A stretch of 64,000 bases of DNA, taken from the NCBI RefSeq assembly GCF_000210295.1, contig NC_026743.1, positions 3,224,001 through 3,288,000 of the forward strand, given 5' to 3'. Each line of letters begins with the position of its first letter. Positions within the stretch are counted from its first letter, which is position 1. The notes below the pieces were generated by a model. It was not told the DNA's origin and made no database searches. It saw nothing but the letters and a program-made list of their open reading frames with translations. Source of the DNA: Trypanosoma brucei gambiense DAL972. Lineage: Eukaryota > Euglenozoa > Kinetoplastea > Trypanosomatida > Trypanosomatidae. The position numbers and the translations under genes are program-made. Below are positions 21,273 to 30,757 of this stretch, piece after piece.

Positions 21273-21699
21273 CTGCGCAACACGAAATGTGCTTCTCCCG
21301 CACCTTCCCTTTTTGAGGTGCAAAGTGTCCCGACATGATAATAATAACAAAAAAAACACAGTACGTATAGCAACCAAGGAAGAGAAAAAGAAGAGGAAGA
21401 ACAAATGTATCTCCATCTTTGCACCTCACAATGTTGGGATGAACCACCGAATTAAATAGTGCATATAACAAAAACACCGAGACAAGAACAGGAGGGGGGG
21501 GGGGGCGAATAAACAGCCGAGCGCACAAACGACCACGCCACTGCCACCTCTATGGAGCAGTTGTTCACACGGTCGCATTCCGAACGCATATGTAAGTAAT
21601 TCACTGCATTCATCTGAATATAAGAGGGATGGGTAATGTCGTCGATAAGGTTTGTTCACGTTGAAGAATGTCTACATCTTACATTTCGATTATTTGATA
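21273..21699. other. Leader region of the SPO22/ZIP4-like gene
   Basis: Contains the polypyrimidine/AG region described separately, a G run on the plus strand near 21492-21503, and the 3'UTR of the 158-aa gene's upstream neighbour in transcription order. No gene seen. Confidence 0.5.
21309..21404 (-). promoter_or_regulatory. Likely trans-splice acceptor deciding the start at 21272
   Basis: In the sense direction a T/C tract (opposite 21374-21404) and a T8 run are followed by the first AG at 21309-21310, 37 nt before the ATG at 21272. Splicing here removes the upstream in-frame ATG at 21416 from the mRNA. Confidence 0.55.
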
Positions 21700-22176
21700 C
21701 TACAATGCCTTCTGAGCGGCGATCGCCTCTTTTGCAGCTGCCAGTTCTTCTTCAGCTAACAGTTCGTTCTCTCGCTCCCTAACCATCTGCAAAACTTGTT
21801 TTGACACGCGGTGTTCACGTACCTTGCGCTCAAGGACGGGAGTTGTCGGTCCCACCGTGTAGGCGTGATAGACAAAGGACAACCATATGTTACCGAACAT
21901 CACAGCAGAGAAGAAAACCATTGTCATGACGAATGTCTTCCACAACTGCAGTTGGGTCTTCCGCCAGATCCATCGTACGCGGTTTGTACGAAAGGGTTTC
22001 GTCAGACGGCCAATTTTGTTCATCACCAACATACGAAAAAACATGGAGCGCCGGGCAAGTGTGTCCTTAACTGGTCCAGTGCCAGGTCCCCACATTCCAG
22101 GCTGGTCGGTGTACTTCGATGGTGTAGGGGCGAGATGCCCACGATTCATGGCGCGCCGCTGGCACCGACTAAACAT
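21700..22176 (-). CDS. Small single-pass, probably mitochondrial membrane protein, 158 aa
   Basis: ATG at 22176. The N terminus is basic and low in acid (MFSRCQRRAMNRGHLAPTP), compatible with a mitochondrial presequence. After a very basic stretch (residues about 45-75) comes one membrane segment, TFVMTMVFFSAVMFGNIWLSF (residues about 81-101). The tail is a charged helix (VRERENELLAEEELAAAKEA). A basic matrix side, one transmembrane helix and a coiled tail fit an accessory subunit of a respiratory or import complex of the inner membrane. I cannot name it. Confidence 0.85.
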   Translation of the reverse strand: MFSRCQRRAMNRGHLAPTPSKYTDQPGMWGPGTGPVKDTLARRSMFFRMLVMNKIGRLTKPFRTNRVRWIWRKTQLQLWKTFVMTMVFFSAVMFGNIWLSFVYHAYTVGPTTPVLERKVREHRVSKQVLQMVRERENELLAEEELAAAKEAIAAQKAL

Positions 22177-22862
22177 AACGAAAACTGTTCAGGTGCTATC
22201 TGTAATAGGTATCAACCCAAGTGGCTGTCAGAGGAACGAGTCGTTTACACTCAGTGAAGAGAAGAAGGTTTAAGGTACAAGTTGCATTGCGTAAGGTGCA
22301 GGTGCCAAACTAGGGGAACACAACTGAGCAGATGTATGAAAGAATAATGTAATTGAAGTGCCACAGACTCAGTAAACTAAAGGTTCCCGTAGTCGGAATA
22401 TACTGAAGCACAAAAGGCTACATTTGGAAGAGAGGAGGAAGGTTACATGCATACATATATGATAACCAGTACAAGAGCGTGGCTCGCCACCAAACCATAG
22501 AATTTACAACAACGAAGGACCACAAACAGTTCCCACTGGCGCACGAGCAATAAGACAAGGTAGCAAAAACAAAAAAAAAGGAAGGCGAGCGCATGGTTTG
22601 CCTCATGGACTGAATTCGTCGCAGCGCACGTGGTGTATGAAATAAGAAGGCATGAGCGATACAATTGCAATACGAGTCAAGATAGAGACCGCTTTATGCA
22701 GACCCGACGTGAGACTACTTAATTATGTTTGACCTCTGTTTCCTCATAGCCCGCACCTCCCACTGTACTTTGTTCATGTGCACCACATTGCGTCACAACA
22801 ATATCCGTTATAACTACATCGTTTTTATTTCATCCAAATTGATGAGCTCAGTCATAATGTCC
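22177..22862. other. Intergenic spacer
   Basis: 3'UTR of the zinc-finger gene and leader of the 158-aa gene. It has mixed composition with an A-rich block near 22565-22580. No gene or RNA recognised. Confidence 0.6.
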
Positions 22863-25061
22863 CTAAAACCGCCTTCGCGGAGGAGCTTTGGGTTTGTTCA
22901 CAGTGTTTGCACAGCGTGGAATGTGTCGCTCCGCGACGTCCGGGGCAAACTTCCTCCCGCAGTGTGGACAGGGCGTGTAATGGCTGTTCTCACTATAGGT
23001 TGGGGGTGGAAGATTGCGCAAATTGCCGCCAGACTTCAGCACCTTGTCCACCATTCGCGCCTCCTTCATGGATCGTCTGAATGCTTCGCTTTCGGCACGC
23101 CAATCTTTTTTCGGTGGCGCTGGGGCACTGGCGGTAGTATCGATCTTTTTGGCAAAACTCATGGCTTCGGTGCCTGCAAGACGCTGAGCCCGCATGTTGA
23201 ACACCTTTCGCTGCTTCTGCGATGCGCATATGCGCTCGTGCCGCTGCAGTGCCTCTGGGGCAAACTTTCTGCCGCACTTCTGGCACTCCAGGCGCTCCCC
23301 AACTTCTGCCGCCTCGTAGTCAGTTGCCGTATAGGATTCCTGCGTGCATTTCTTCGGGGAAGAGGGTGAGAGATTGCCAGGCCCCCTTGAAGGTACTTTG
23401 GGGCCACCGCGGTTATCCTCACTGCTTCCTATTTTAGTGTTTGCTTGCCTGAACCCTCCGGCTGAGTGTCGCTTGTCATCATTTGTTGTTGATGGCGGCG
23501 CCGTCGACAAAGCTCTCTGAGGAGCAGAAACTTCCTTAACCCCATGCGGAGTTAACGTACATTCTGCCGCCGGAGGACCCTCACTAACGTCTTCGATAGT
23601 TTTCTTCTCAAGGACTTCGCCACATTCTTCGCAGTACTTCGCCGAGAGCTCCTCAACAGTTTCACCACACCCTTTACAATACATAACTTCTTTGGTGGTT
23701 TTAGCGGGGGTTCGCGCTCCACCTACAGCAAGAGGCTCCGCGTCACCTAGGGCTCCTCCGCAGTTGTCACAGAAGTTACTATCAGCATCACATATAGCTC
23801 TACATGCTGGACAAGTCAGTACCCGCACAGTCGGTGCATTAACATTCTCAGCTCCTTCGCCCCGTTCGTCCGCTGATGCACCATTAACTGGCACTCCACA
23901 CGTGCCGCAGAACCTAGATCCCTGGGGTATCGACTCTCCACATTGCGCACACGGTTTCGCAAGGTTCTTGGACGCCAGGTTAGCGCCGCATTCCCTGCAG
24001 TACTTTGCATTTTTATCATATTCAACGGCACTACACCGCGGGCACTCGCGCCCATCCGCATCAACCGTTCCACCCTTCGGCAAGCGTTTTAACTTTGGAT
24101 TAATGTTAGAAAGTCTTCTGTTATGGTCTGTACCTATCGCAGAACCCCGCGATTGTGATCGTTCGGCGGTATCTGTAGCACCCCCCACATGGCTCCCCGT
24201 ATTCGGTTGAGGGACCTTTCCTGTGGGAGGGCGAGATTGGGGTGCACTCGGTGCTGGGGGCGGTCTTGCCGTAGAACCGGGCTTGCAGGAGCGGAGATGC
24301 ACCACCAAGCGATCCGCAAGAAACTTTCGACCGCAGTTGGGGCAAGGTTCCAAGTTTCTAACAAACTCAGCAAATTGTGCATCATTGTGCTCGTCAACAT
24401 TACCACAACCCTCTCCCTTCCAGTTAAAGGAATCTGGATGCTTTGGTGGCTTGCCGCGTGTCTCCACATCTGCCGCCTCCCATTGCGCTAACTTCTTTGC
24501 GTAACATTGGGGCACGTGAATTCCGATAGAACTCGTCCCAAACTGCTGACCACAAAGGTAACATATTGGAAGCTGGGGCTTGGCTCCGGGGCCCATAGAA
24601 GCGGTCCGTTTCCCCTGTCCTCCTCGCTGACTATCCCTTGAGGGTGACGCGCCCCTACCGCTGGAAGCCAAGCTTCTCGTGCTTCCCGCTCTACTGCGGT
24701 TGGCACTTGCAGATGGGCAGCGACTGTCACCCTTACAACCGCGTAGGTGAACCGGAAGTCGATCGGGAAGGAACTTCCGTCCGCATCTATCACAAGGTAC
24801 GAGATTGTTCGTAAATTCTTGGAACTGCTCATCCATCAGTTTCTCCGCACTCACTCCCGATCCCTGCCAGTTGACAGTGTCGGGGTGTTTGGGTCGCTTT
24901 CCGCGCGTGGCGGGGTCTGCCACTTCCCACTGCGCTACCTTCTTTGCGTAACACTGTGGTATGTGGATGCCTATTGAGGCGCTACCGAACTGTTGACCAC
25001 ATAGATAGCAGACACGCATCTGCGGCCGAGGCGCCGGCCCCTTGCTACGGGACGACAGCAT
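22863..25061 (-). CDS. Multi-zinc-finger protein: six C2HC fingers and four zinc ribbons, 732 aa
   Basis: ATG at 25061. Six fingers follow the C-x2-C-x11-H-x3-C pattern: CYLCGQQFG at residue 18, CDRCGRKFL at 90, CYLCGQQFG at 167, CPNCGRKFL at 240, CQKCGRKFA at 593 and CPHCGRKFA at 698. This is the ZC2HC1/FAM164-type finger. Residues 16-109 are repeated with high identity at 165-259, a tandem duplication that includes a linker (AKKVAQWEVAD, then RGKRPKHPD). Between about 340 and 485 lie four zinc ribbons of the CxxC-CxxC type (for example CPRCSAVEYDKNAKYCRECG). The linkers are Ser/Pro/Arg-rich. The fold suggests protein or nucleic-acid binding. The paired finger architecture is common in cilium- or flagellum-bearing organisms, but no specific role can be read. 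Confidence 0.9.
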   Translation of the reverse strand: MLSSRSKGPAPRPQMRVCYLCGQQFGSASIGIHIPQCYAKKVAQWEVADPATRGKRPKHPDTVNWQGSGVSAEKLMDEQFQEFTNNLVPCDRCGRKFLPDRLPVHLRGCKGDSRCPSASANRSRAGSTRSLASSGRGASPSRDSQRGGQGKRTASMGPGAKPQLPICYLCGQQFGTSSIGIHVPQCYAKKLAQWEAADVETRGKPPKHPDSFNWKGEGCGNVDEHNDAQFAEFVRNLEPCPNCGRKFLADRLVVHLRSCKPGSTARPPPAPSAPQSRPPTGKVPQPNTGSHVGGATDTAERSQSRGSAIGTDHNRRLSNINPKLKRLPKGGTVDADGRECPRCSAVEYDKNAKYCRECGANLASKNLAKPCAQCGESIPQGSRFCGTCGVPVNGASADERGEGAENVNAPTVRVLTCPACRAICDADSNFCDNCGGALGDAEPLAVGGARTPAKTTKEVMYCKGCGETVEELSAKYCEECGEVLEKKTIEDVSEGPPAAECTLTPHGVKEVSAPQRALSTAPPSTTNDDKRHSAGGFRQANTKIGSSEDNRGGPKVPSRGPGNLSPSSPKKCTQESYTATDYEAAEVGERLECQKCGRKFAPEALQRHERICASQKQRKVFNMRAQRLAGTEAMSFAKKIDTTASAPAPPKKDWRAESEAFRRSMKEARMVDKVLKSGGNLRNLPPPTYSENSHYTPCPHCGRKFAPDVAERHIPRCANTVNKPKAPPRRRF

Positions 25062-25728
25062 CCCCTGACAATCTAAATAATATACACGTGATGCGCCGCA
25101 AAACTAAACTGTGTTCACGCGGGTTAGTCCGCAGTTGCACGCACTGCTATAGAACAAAGGGAGGTGTTATGCAGAGTTCAAATGGAAAAAAAAGGCGCAG
25201 TACACATTTTCTTTAGCATATGTAACTGTTTTGGTTTATAAAGTCTAGTAAAGAGAAACCGCTGCACAAACTGTTGCCAATTGAACCCGATAAGTACAGC
25301 GCCACAGACAGTCTACTGATGCGGGACAGTGAATGAAAGGAGATATTGAGTACAATCCAAACGCTACTTAGCAGTGGACGGACTTAAGAATGGCACTAAC
25401 TTTCAACGGAACAAAAAAAGTCTTGTTGAAGTGGAACGCTCCTCTTTCCGATCCAACACTGATGGCTTCCCCCTCCTTCCTCCGAGTGGCACTGCAACCC
25501 CGCCTAAAACAATGGGGGTTAGAAAAAGGGAATAAAGGTGGTATTTCCCCTACCGACTCCAATAGCACCTAACTAAACGATTTTCGCTATCCCTAACTTA
25601 TCTTTACAATTCCCAAGCATTCACCGCTACAAAAGGACCAAATCCCCTACGCTACCTACAAGTGGGGTGAAGAGGTATCTCCAGACCGAAATGCTTGCTG
25701 AATGGCAACGCTGTCCTAACGACAACTA
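25062..25728. other. Intergenic spacer
   Basis: 3'UTR of the NDUFA9-like gene and leader of the zinc-finger gene. I see no ORF with coding character and no RNA gene. Confidence 0.6.
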
Positions 25729-27186
25729 CTAATGAATAGCCACAGGTCCGGGATTCTTCACATTAGAGGGATATTTGGCACCCTCCAACGGACGAATACG
25801 GAACTGCTGCCCTGGATAGATCTCTTGCGCAAGCGCCTCCAAACCGTCTGTGCGACCAAAACCGGGTTCCGCCTTTGCGCGGTGGATTCCAAACTTCTTA
25901 GCATTCTCCTCCTCTAAATCAAACGCGGCTTTGTCAGCTGCTTCCAGGGCCTTGTAGGACACGTCAAGCTCATGCAATGGAGGGAGCTTCACTTTGCCCT
26001 TCTCAATTGCAGCAGCCTCCGCTATTGTGTGTGGGGCATACGCGATTCGTTCCCATGATGCAAGACGATCGAAAAGAGTGCTACGACGATTCACCTGATC
26101 GAGTTCATAAGTAACAATCCAGTTGTCATCAAACCACGGGTTTGGAACCACCCACGGTAAAAGTTTTCCAAAAAATCGTCCTATGCCACGGTAACATGGG
26201 ACGACGAGGCGCGCGTCGAAGTGGGATGCAATGTCGCGGAACGCCTCAACATGCGTTAAAGTCTGGGGTCCTCCCAGATCAAACTTGTAGCGCACGGCCC
26301 GTCGGGACATGGAACAACGGACAACAGCTCGGGCAGCGTCAACAACCCAAGTTGGTTGCACTAGAGAGTTCGGAAAGCAGGCAGGATAGATGTAGCGGCC
26401 CAACCCTCGGTAGCGGTAATTCTTCCCGTACAGCGGGCCGAAGCGAATAATCGTGGCGTCCGGATGGTTTGCGCCCACAGCGTCTTCGGCACGAGCGCGA
26501 AAGTCGCAGTAGTTGGACTCTGAGGCAAATGTTGCGTCCAATCCATTGCAGAATATGACACGCTCCGCCCGTACGCTGCGCGCTGTCCAACTTACGTTTG
26601 TTGACCCCGTCAGAAAGACGTCGTGATGGCTGTTGTTAGCGTATTCAGCGTGGTAATCAACAGCGAAAACGAGGGTGTCACTTCCATTGGCCGCAACGTT
26701 AACCTGGATGCGGTCGGTTACATCGCACTCATGAAGTTCAATTTTTTCAGGGTATTTTTGCAGCAAGAGATCCAAATCCGACCCCTCTGGTATCAGTGTG
26801 GGGTACCGCGTAGTGGCACGCACTTTCTCAATGTCTTTGTGCTCACAAAACTCACGCACAATTTCTCCACCGAGGTATCCGCTAGCCCCGAACACTGTTA
26901 CCCGTTTCGCCGGTTTTGGGTTAAGCCTACGTCGTTCGTGTGGCAAGCGGACGGCGGGATTAGGGACAAGCATCGCCGCCCAGTAAGGACCTCGCTCGTA
27001 CCCAAACTCACCACCGGTCGTTTTTGGCTTCCGAGTGGGGTACATCTGCTCAAGATCCTTTCGGTCAAGAAACATGGACTCCGGTTGATGTCCATATGGG
27101 TCCCAGAAATAGCGTACAGGGCCCACAACGGGCGCCACTATGCACGGTATGCCTCCCGTGACGCGCTCTCCTACACGGCGCAACAT
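25729..27186 (-). CDS. NDUFA9-like 39-kDa subunit of mitochondrial complex I, 485 aa
   Basis: ATG at 27186. The N-terminal part is basic and lacks acidic residues for the first 28 positions, as in a mitochondrial presequence. A Rossmann motif, VTVFGASGYLGGEIVREF, starts at residue 97 (GxxGxxG as G100, G103, G106). Further family features are DVTDRIQVN, the short-chain dehydrogenase-like RAEDAV segment and ATIIRFGPLYG (the RPxxxYG-type motif of NDUFA9). In other eukaryotes this atypical SDR binds NADPH structurally at the matrix arm of NADH:ubiquinone oxidoreductase. It is longer than animal NDUFA9 (about 377 aa) because of N- and C-terminal extensions, the latter (about 400-485) rich in charged helix. 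Confidence 0.9.
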   Translation of the reverse strand: MLRRVGERVTGGIPCIVAPVVGPVRYFWDPYGHQPESMFLDRKDLEQMYPTRKPKTTGGEFGYERGPYWAAMLVPNPAVRLPHERRRLNPKPAKRVTVFGASGYLGGEIVREFCEHKDIEKVRATTRYPTLIPEGSDLDLLLQKYPEKIELHECDVTDRIQVNVAANGSDTLVFAVDYHAEYANNSHHDVFLTGSTNVSWTARSVRAERVIFCNGLDATFASESNYCDFRARAEDAVGANHPDATIIRFGPLYGKNYRYRGLGRYIYPACFPNSLVQPTWVVDAARAVVRCSMSRRAVRYKFDLGGPQTLTHVEAFRDIASHFDARLVVPCYRGIGRFFGKLLPWVVPNPWFDDNWIVTYELDQVNRRSTLFDRLASWERIAYAPHTIAEAAAIEKGKVKLPPLHELDVSYKALEAADKAAFDLEEENAKKFGIHRAKAEPGFGRTDGLEALAQEIYPGQQFRIRPLEGAKYPSNVKNPGPVAIH

Positions 27187-27880
27187 GCCGCCTCAATGCC
27201 AAAAAAAAAAAAAAACAGCGCCGCTTGTACTTCCACCCCTGCGTATGTGTCCGTGTACGTGCGCTCCGCCACGTTGCCTAACTATACTGTCCCGCGAGGT
27301 TGGTACCAGAAGCAAAGAAGGGATAATTTGCGATGATACAAAGAGAAAGTTAACAGCTAACGGCGTGGAGGAATGCCTCGCCACAAAGGCGCGACAAACA
27401 TCCGTATGTCCGTTGACGTTGAAATACTTAGGCTCATCTTCTTCAACGGCGATTCGTTGTTGTCCCCCTCCGACTCCAACACGCCCATCTTCTCAGAATT
27501 GGTGCATGCGAGTTTATTGCTCCTCCCATGGCCTTCCCATGTTCAATTATTCACAAAGAATTTATGACCTTAGTGTTTTCTAGGTTCATACCGGTAAGAG
27601 ATTAGATGCATAGTGTTCCCGCTTCCTTTCACTTTTTCCTCCTCGACGTATCTTCAAATAGGGTCAGTAGCGTATGCTGCTGTATGATTAACAGGACATG
27701 CCGTCACGTAAAACAGAATGAGAACACGACGCCTACCACTTTCCCAGACGAACTACCTCCCCTTTCATTGTTGCTGTTCAGAGGTGGTAAACGAAAAGAG
27801 TGATGAGTGCAGAGCCGATGTGCATGAGCAACAAGATCAGACCCAGAGAAATGTGGCAGCAACCCGCCAGCCTCGCCATC
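27187..27880. other. Intergenic spacer
   Basis: Leader of the NDUFA9-like gene, with a T15-type tract in the sense direction (opposite 27200-27214) just upstream of the ATG, and the 3'UTR of glucosidase II. No gene seen. Confidence 0.6.
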
Positions 27881-30304
27881 CTATCTCTTCAGCACAATGG
27901 TCCAGTCGTCACTTATTGGAAGATCCGGGTTCCGCAGTACAAGGGACCCGTCCTCTATCTCACAGTCAACTTCCCGTCCCATAATGACTGACTGCGTTGG
28001 CACTTCTATCATGGCCACCTTCGGCTTTCCTTCGTACCCGAGAATGATAATCCTTTCCACCCTGTTCTTTGCGGTAAACATCGCATTCGCCGTCGAATTA
28101 GGGTGCACCGTGTTGACAAGGCGGCCATCAGTAAATGACAGCAGTCTGTGGATGTATGCCCCCGACTCATAGTTAAATGACTCTCCGTCATCAATGAATA
28201 ACTCTCCCGCACTATTGCCTTTATCGTTCAGCGCGACGTAGAGGGTGAAGGGATCATGCTTGGTTCCGAATGTCCCTCTACGCATGCGCAACTTTGCTGG
28301 AATGATGTGGCCACCGCGGAGAAAAAACGGTATAGAGTCCATATCCACTTTGACGCGGTGCTGGCCTGGCAGGACCACTTCACCAGTGGCATAAGAATAC
28401 CATTTACTGCCGCTAGGAATGGGAATAACCTTTTCTGTCTCACCTTCGTTGATGACAGGCGATGCAAGCAGCGACGGACCAAACATGAAAGTGTACTGTT
28501 CATCATAGAATTGTTCCTCATGGGGGAACTCATAAAAGAGGGGCCTCATGATAGTTGAGCCAGTCCTATGGCTGATGAAGAACTGTGTGTAGATGTAGGG
28601 GAGAAGCGAATAGCGAAGCGCCAGGGCGGCACGGATTCTGTCCGTCGCGGCCCCACCGAACATCCATGGTTCACGACGCTTCGTTTCCAAGTGTGAATGC
28701 GTCCGCATAAACGGGTAGAAAACGGCTGCCTGCATCCACCGCACGAAGAGTTCCTCGCTTGGATCAAAGAAGAAGCCACCCGCATCCGCACCAATGAAAA
28801 CGTAGTTGGAGACCGAAAGGGACAGAAGTTCTGGGAAGGAATTCTGTAGGTGATCCCACTTTGCCATGTTGTCTCCGGTCCACATGGCTGAATAACGCTG
28901 TGAGCCAGAGAAGAAGCTCCGTGTAAGAATGAAGGGCCGCTTCACGTGGTCAAGTCCTTTGCTGGACTCCAAGTGCCCCTGGTGTGCGCTCATCACGGTA
29001 TACAACGAATATATGTTGTGAATGTATTTGTTATCAACCAACTTCCCGCTATCACTGGTGTGTTTGGCATCGCGACGAATTGTCTTTTCAGGTCCATCAA
29101 ATATGGATGGTTCGTTCATATCAACCCATGTGTGAACATCATGGCTTCCCCCCTCATACCTATCGTGGTGAAAGAATGTGGCGTACCAGTCCCGTGTCCT
29201 TTTGTTATAAAAATCCGGCCACGAACTGCGACCCGGCCAGCATTGCCCAACGTAGGGCCCGTCCCCACTGCTGCTCTTCACGTAGTAATCACCCTGCATG
29301 GCCTCATCGTGTACAAAATAGCCCGGCTCGACCCTAACGTGAGGATCTTTGATAGTTACAAGCTTTCGACCTTTTGAGGCTAACGTCCCAACAAGCAACT
29401 TAGGGTCGGGAAATGTGTCCTTGTCCCACGTAAAATATTTTTTGTTATCAGTGTGTTCGATGTCAAGCCACAGAACGTCGTAGGGAAGATTGTGTTGGTC
29501 GAAGCCTTGATCAACACCGAGCGAGTCCTCCGTACTGCGGTAATTCCACCTGCACTGGTGAAAACCCAGGCTGAAGTATGGGGGAAGAATTGTAGGACCC
29601 GTGATAGAGGCATGTTGTTGTTGCACTAGGGCAGGTGTGGGGCCTGGAAAGAAGAATAAATCAACTAACCCAGCCTCAGCGTCCCACTGGCAACCCATCC
29701 CATTTTCGGACAGCACTTTTACCTTCATTCCGGCACTGTTAAGGAAGAGCACACCAGTGGTTACTTTCACTGAGTGCGCGATGAGAAAGGGAATAGAACC
29801 ATACAGTGGTTGGGGGTCGTTGATTTTATACTGGAATGCGTCTGTGTTGTACATCAGATAGGTGACATCTCCCTTCAGAGCCAGATCCATAGAATGCTCC
29901 GGAATGCCGTAGAGACGCTGAGCGACTGGAAAGGAAAAGTTCACAGATGGTTCCTCTAGGTGATCCAATGATAGATCCACGGAGGTCAGCATGGAGCCAG
30001 CACACTGGTAATTTGCCTGGAATCTGTTTCCTTCCACTGTTGTGGTGATGGCACAGTTCCCACTGGAAATTGTGCAACTAGCACCGTCGCATTTTGATTG
30101 AAGTTCCCCGACCACTGGCTCCCTTACCACTACCGAATCCACCTCATAAAACCAGTCCTTATTTGGCTTCAACACAAGACGGAGTATTCCCTCGCCATAG
30201 TCCGAGGCATCAAGGTTGAACTCGGAATTCAGCTTCGTGATTTCTTTACTTCTGACAGTGGTGACGGAGAGGAAAATCAACGATAGCACAAGCGATAGCA
30301 TCAT
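27881..30304 (-). CDS. Glucosidase II alpha subunit (GH31), 807 aa
   Basis: Starts at the ATG at 30304 (a GTG precedes it in frame). Residues 1-18 (MMLSLVLSLIFLSVTTVRS) form a signal peptide. The GH31 catalytic residues are visible: nucleophile Asp395 in WVDMNEP and acid/base Asp478 in WTGDNMAKW, with the family block SFFSGSQRYSAM just before it. PYDVLWLDIEHTD (about 274-286) is the usual substrate-binding strand. In the ER this enzyme trims the alpha-1,3 glucoses from N-glycans for calreticulin-dependent folding. Trypanosomes transfer unglucosylated glycans, so here it acts on glycans re-glucosylated by UGGT. The protein is shorter than animal alpha subunits (about 940) and has no C-terminal ER retention signal, consistent with retention through a beta subunit. 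Confidence 0.95.
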   Translation of the reverse strand: MMLSLVLSLIFLSVTTVRSKEITKLNSEFNLDASDYGEGILRLVLKPNKDWFYEVDSVVVREPVVGELQSKCDGASCTISSGNCAITTTVEGNRFQANYQCAGSMLTSVDLSLDHLEEPSVNFSFPVAQRLYGIPEHSMDLALKGDVTYLMYNTDAFQYKINDPQPLYGSIPFLIAHSVKVTTGVLFLNSAGMKVKVLSENGMGCQWDAEAGLVDLFFFPGPTPALVQQQHASITGPTILPPYFSLGFHQCRWNYRSTEDSLGVDQGFDQHNLPYDVLWLDIEHTDNKKYFTWDKDTFPDPKLLVGTLASKGRKLVTIKDPHVRVEPGYFVHDEAMQGDYYVKSSSGDGPYVGQCWPGRSSWPDFYNKRTRDWYATFFHHDRYEGGSHDVHTWVDMNEPSIFDGPEKTIRRDAKHTSDSGKLVDNKYIHNIYSLYTVMSAHQGHLESSKGLDHVKRPFILTRSFFSGSQRYSAMWTGDNMAKWDHLQNSFPELLSLSVSNYVFIGADAGGFFFDPSEELFVRWMQAAVFYPFMRTHSHLETKRREPWMFGGAATDRIRAALALRYSLLPYIYTQFFISHRTGSTIMRPLFYEFPHEEQFYDEQYTFMFGPSLLASPVINEGETEKVIPIPSGSKWYSYATGEVVLPGQHRVKVDMDSIPFFLRGGHIIPAKLRMRRGTFGTKHDPFTLYVALNDKGNSAGELFIDDGESFNYESGAYIHRLLSFTDGRLVNTVHPNSTANAMFTAKNRVERIIILGYEGKPKVAMIEVPTQSVIMGREVDCEIEDGSLVLRNPDLPISDDWTIVLKR

Positions 30305-30757
30305 CACTGCTAGTTTTTCCTACTCAAGCAAACAACAATAGCGAAAAAATACTGAAAAAAAATTATATACATATATATGATTGTGTATTGTTAGAACAGC
30401 GTTGATTAAGCTAACTTCAGTAACGGGAGGAGAACGATCCCCTTGAAGGCATTGTAGTCCACATCCCTACTCCCACGTATGTGAAATTCAATAAACACAC
30501 ATATATACACGTGTATGTCCGTACGTGGATGAAGGATGCATATGCGTGTGTGTGTGTGTGTGTGTGTGTATAGGGGGGGGGGAACTTACGGCTAATTGAC
30601 GCTGGTAATGGTGTGATTCCTTCTGCATCTGCGCCTCGCGCATCTACTGTATCCGCAATCCACACAAATAGAGGTACGTACACAAAAATATTTTGGCTCG
30701 ACCATCTGTGGGGTAAGTGCCGCCGATGTGTGAAAAAGGGAGATGCACGAAGATGTG
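30305..30757. other. Spacer with TA and GT repeats
   Basis: A short TA tract (about 30364-30378) lies about 65 nt upstream of the glucosidase ATG. A (GT)12 repeat at 30546-30569 is followed by a G run to about 30582. The rest is UTR-like. Confidence 0.65.
30546..30569. repeat. (GT)12 microsatellite
   Basis: Uninterrupted GT dinucleotides on the plus strand followed by a short poly-G. Confidence 0.9.

Noticed and set aside
21273..21416. N-terminal extension (48 residues, apparent signal peptide) of the SPO22/ZIP4-like gene
   Set aside because: The hydrophobic residues are a translation of the polypyrimidine tract; the AG after it places the mRNA start downstream.
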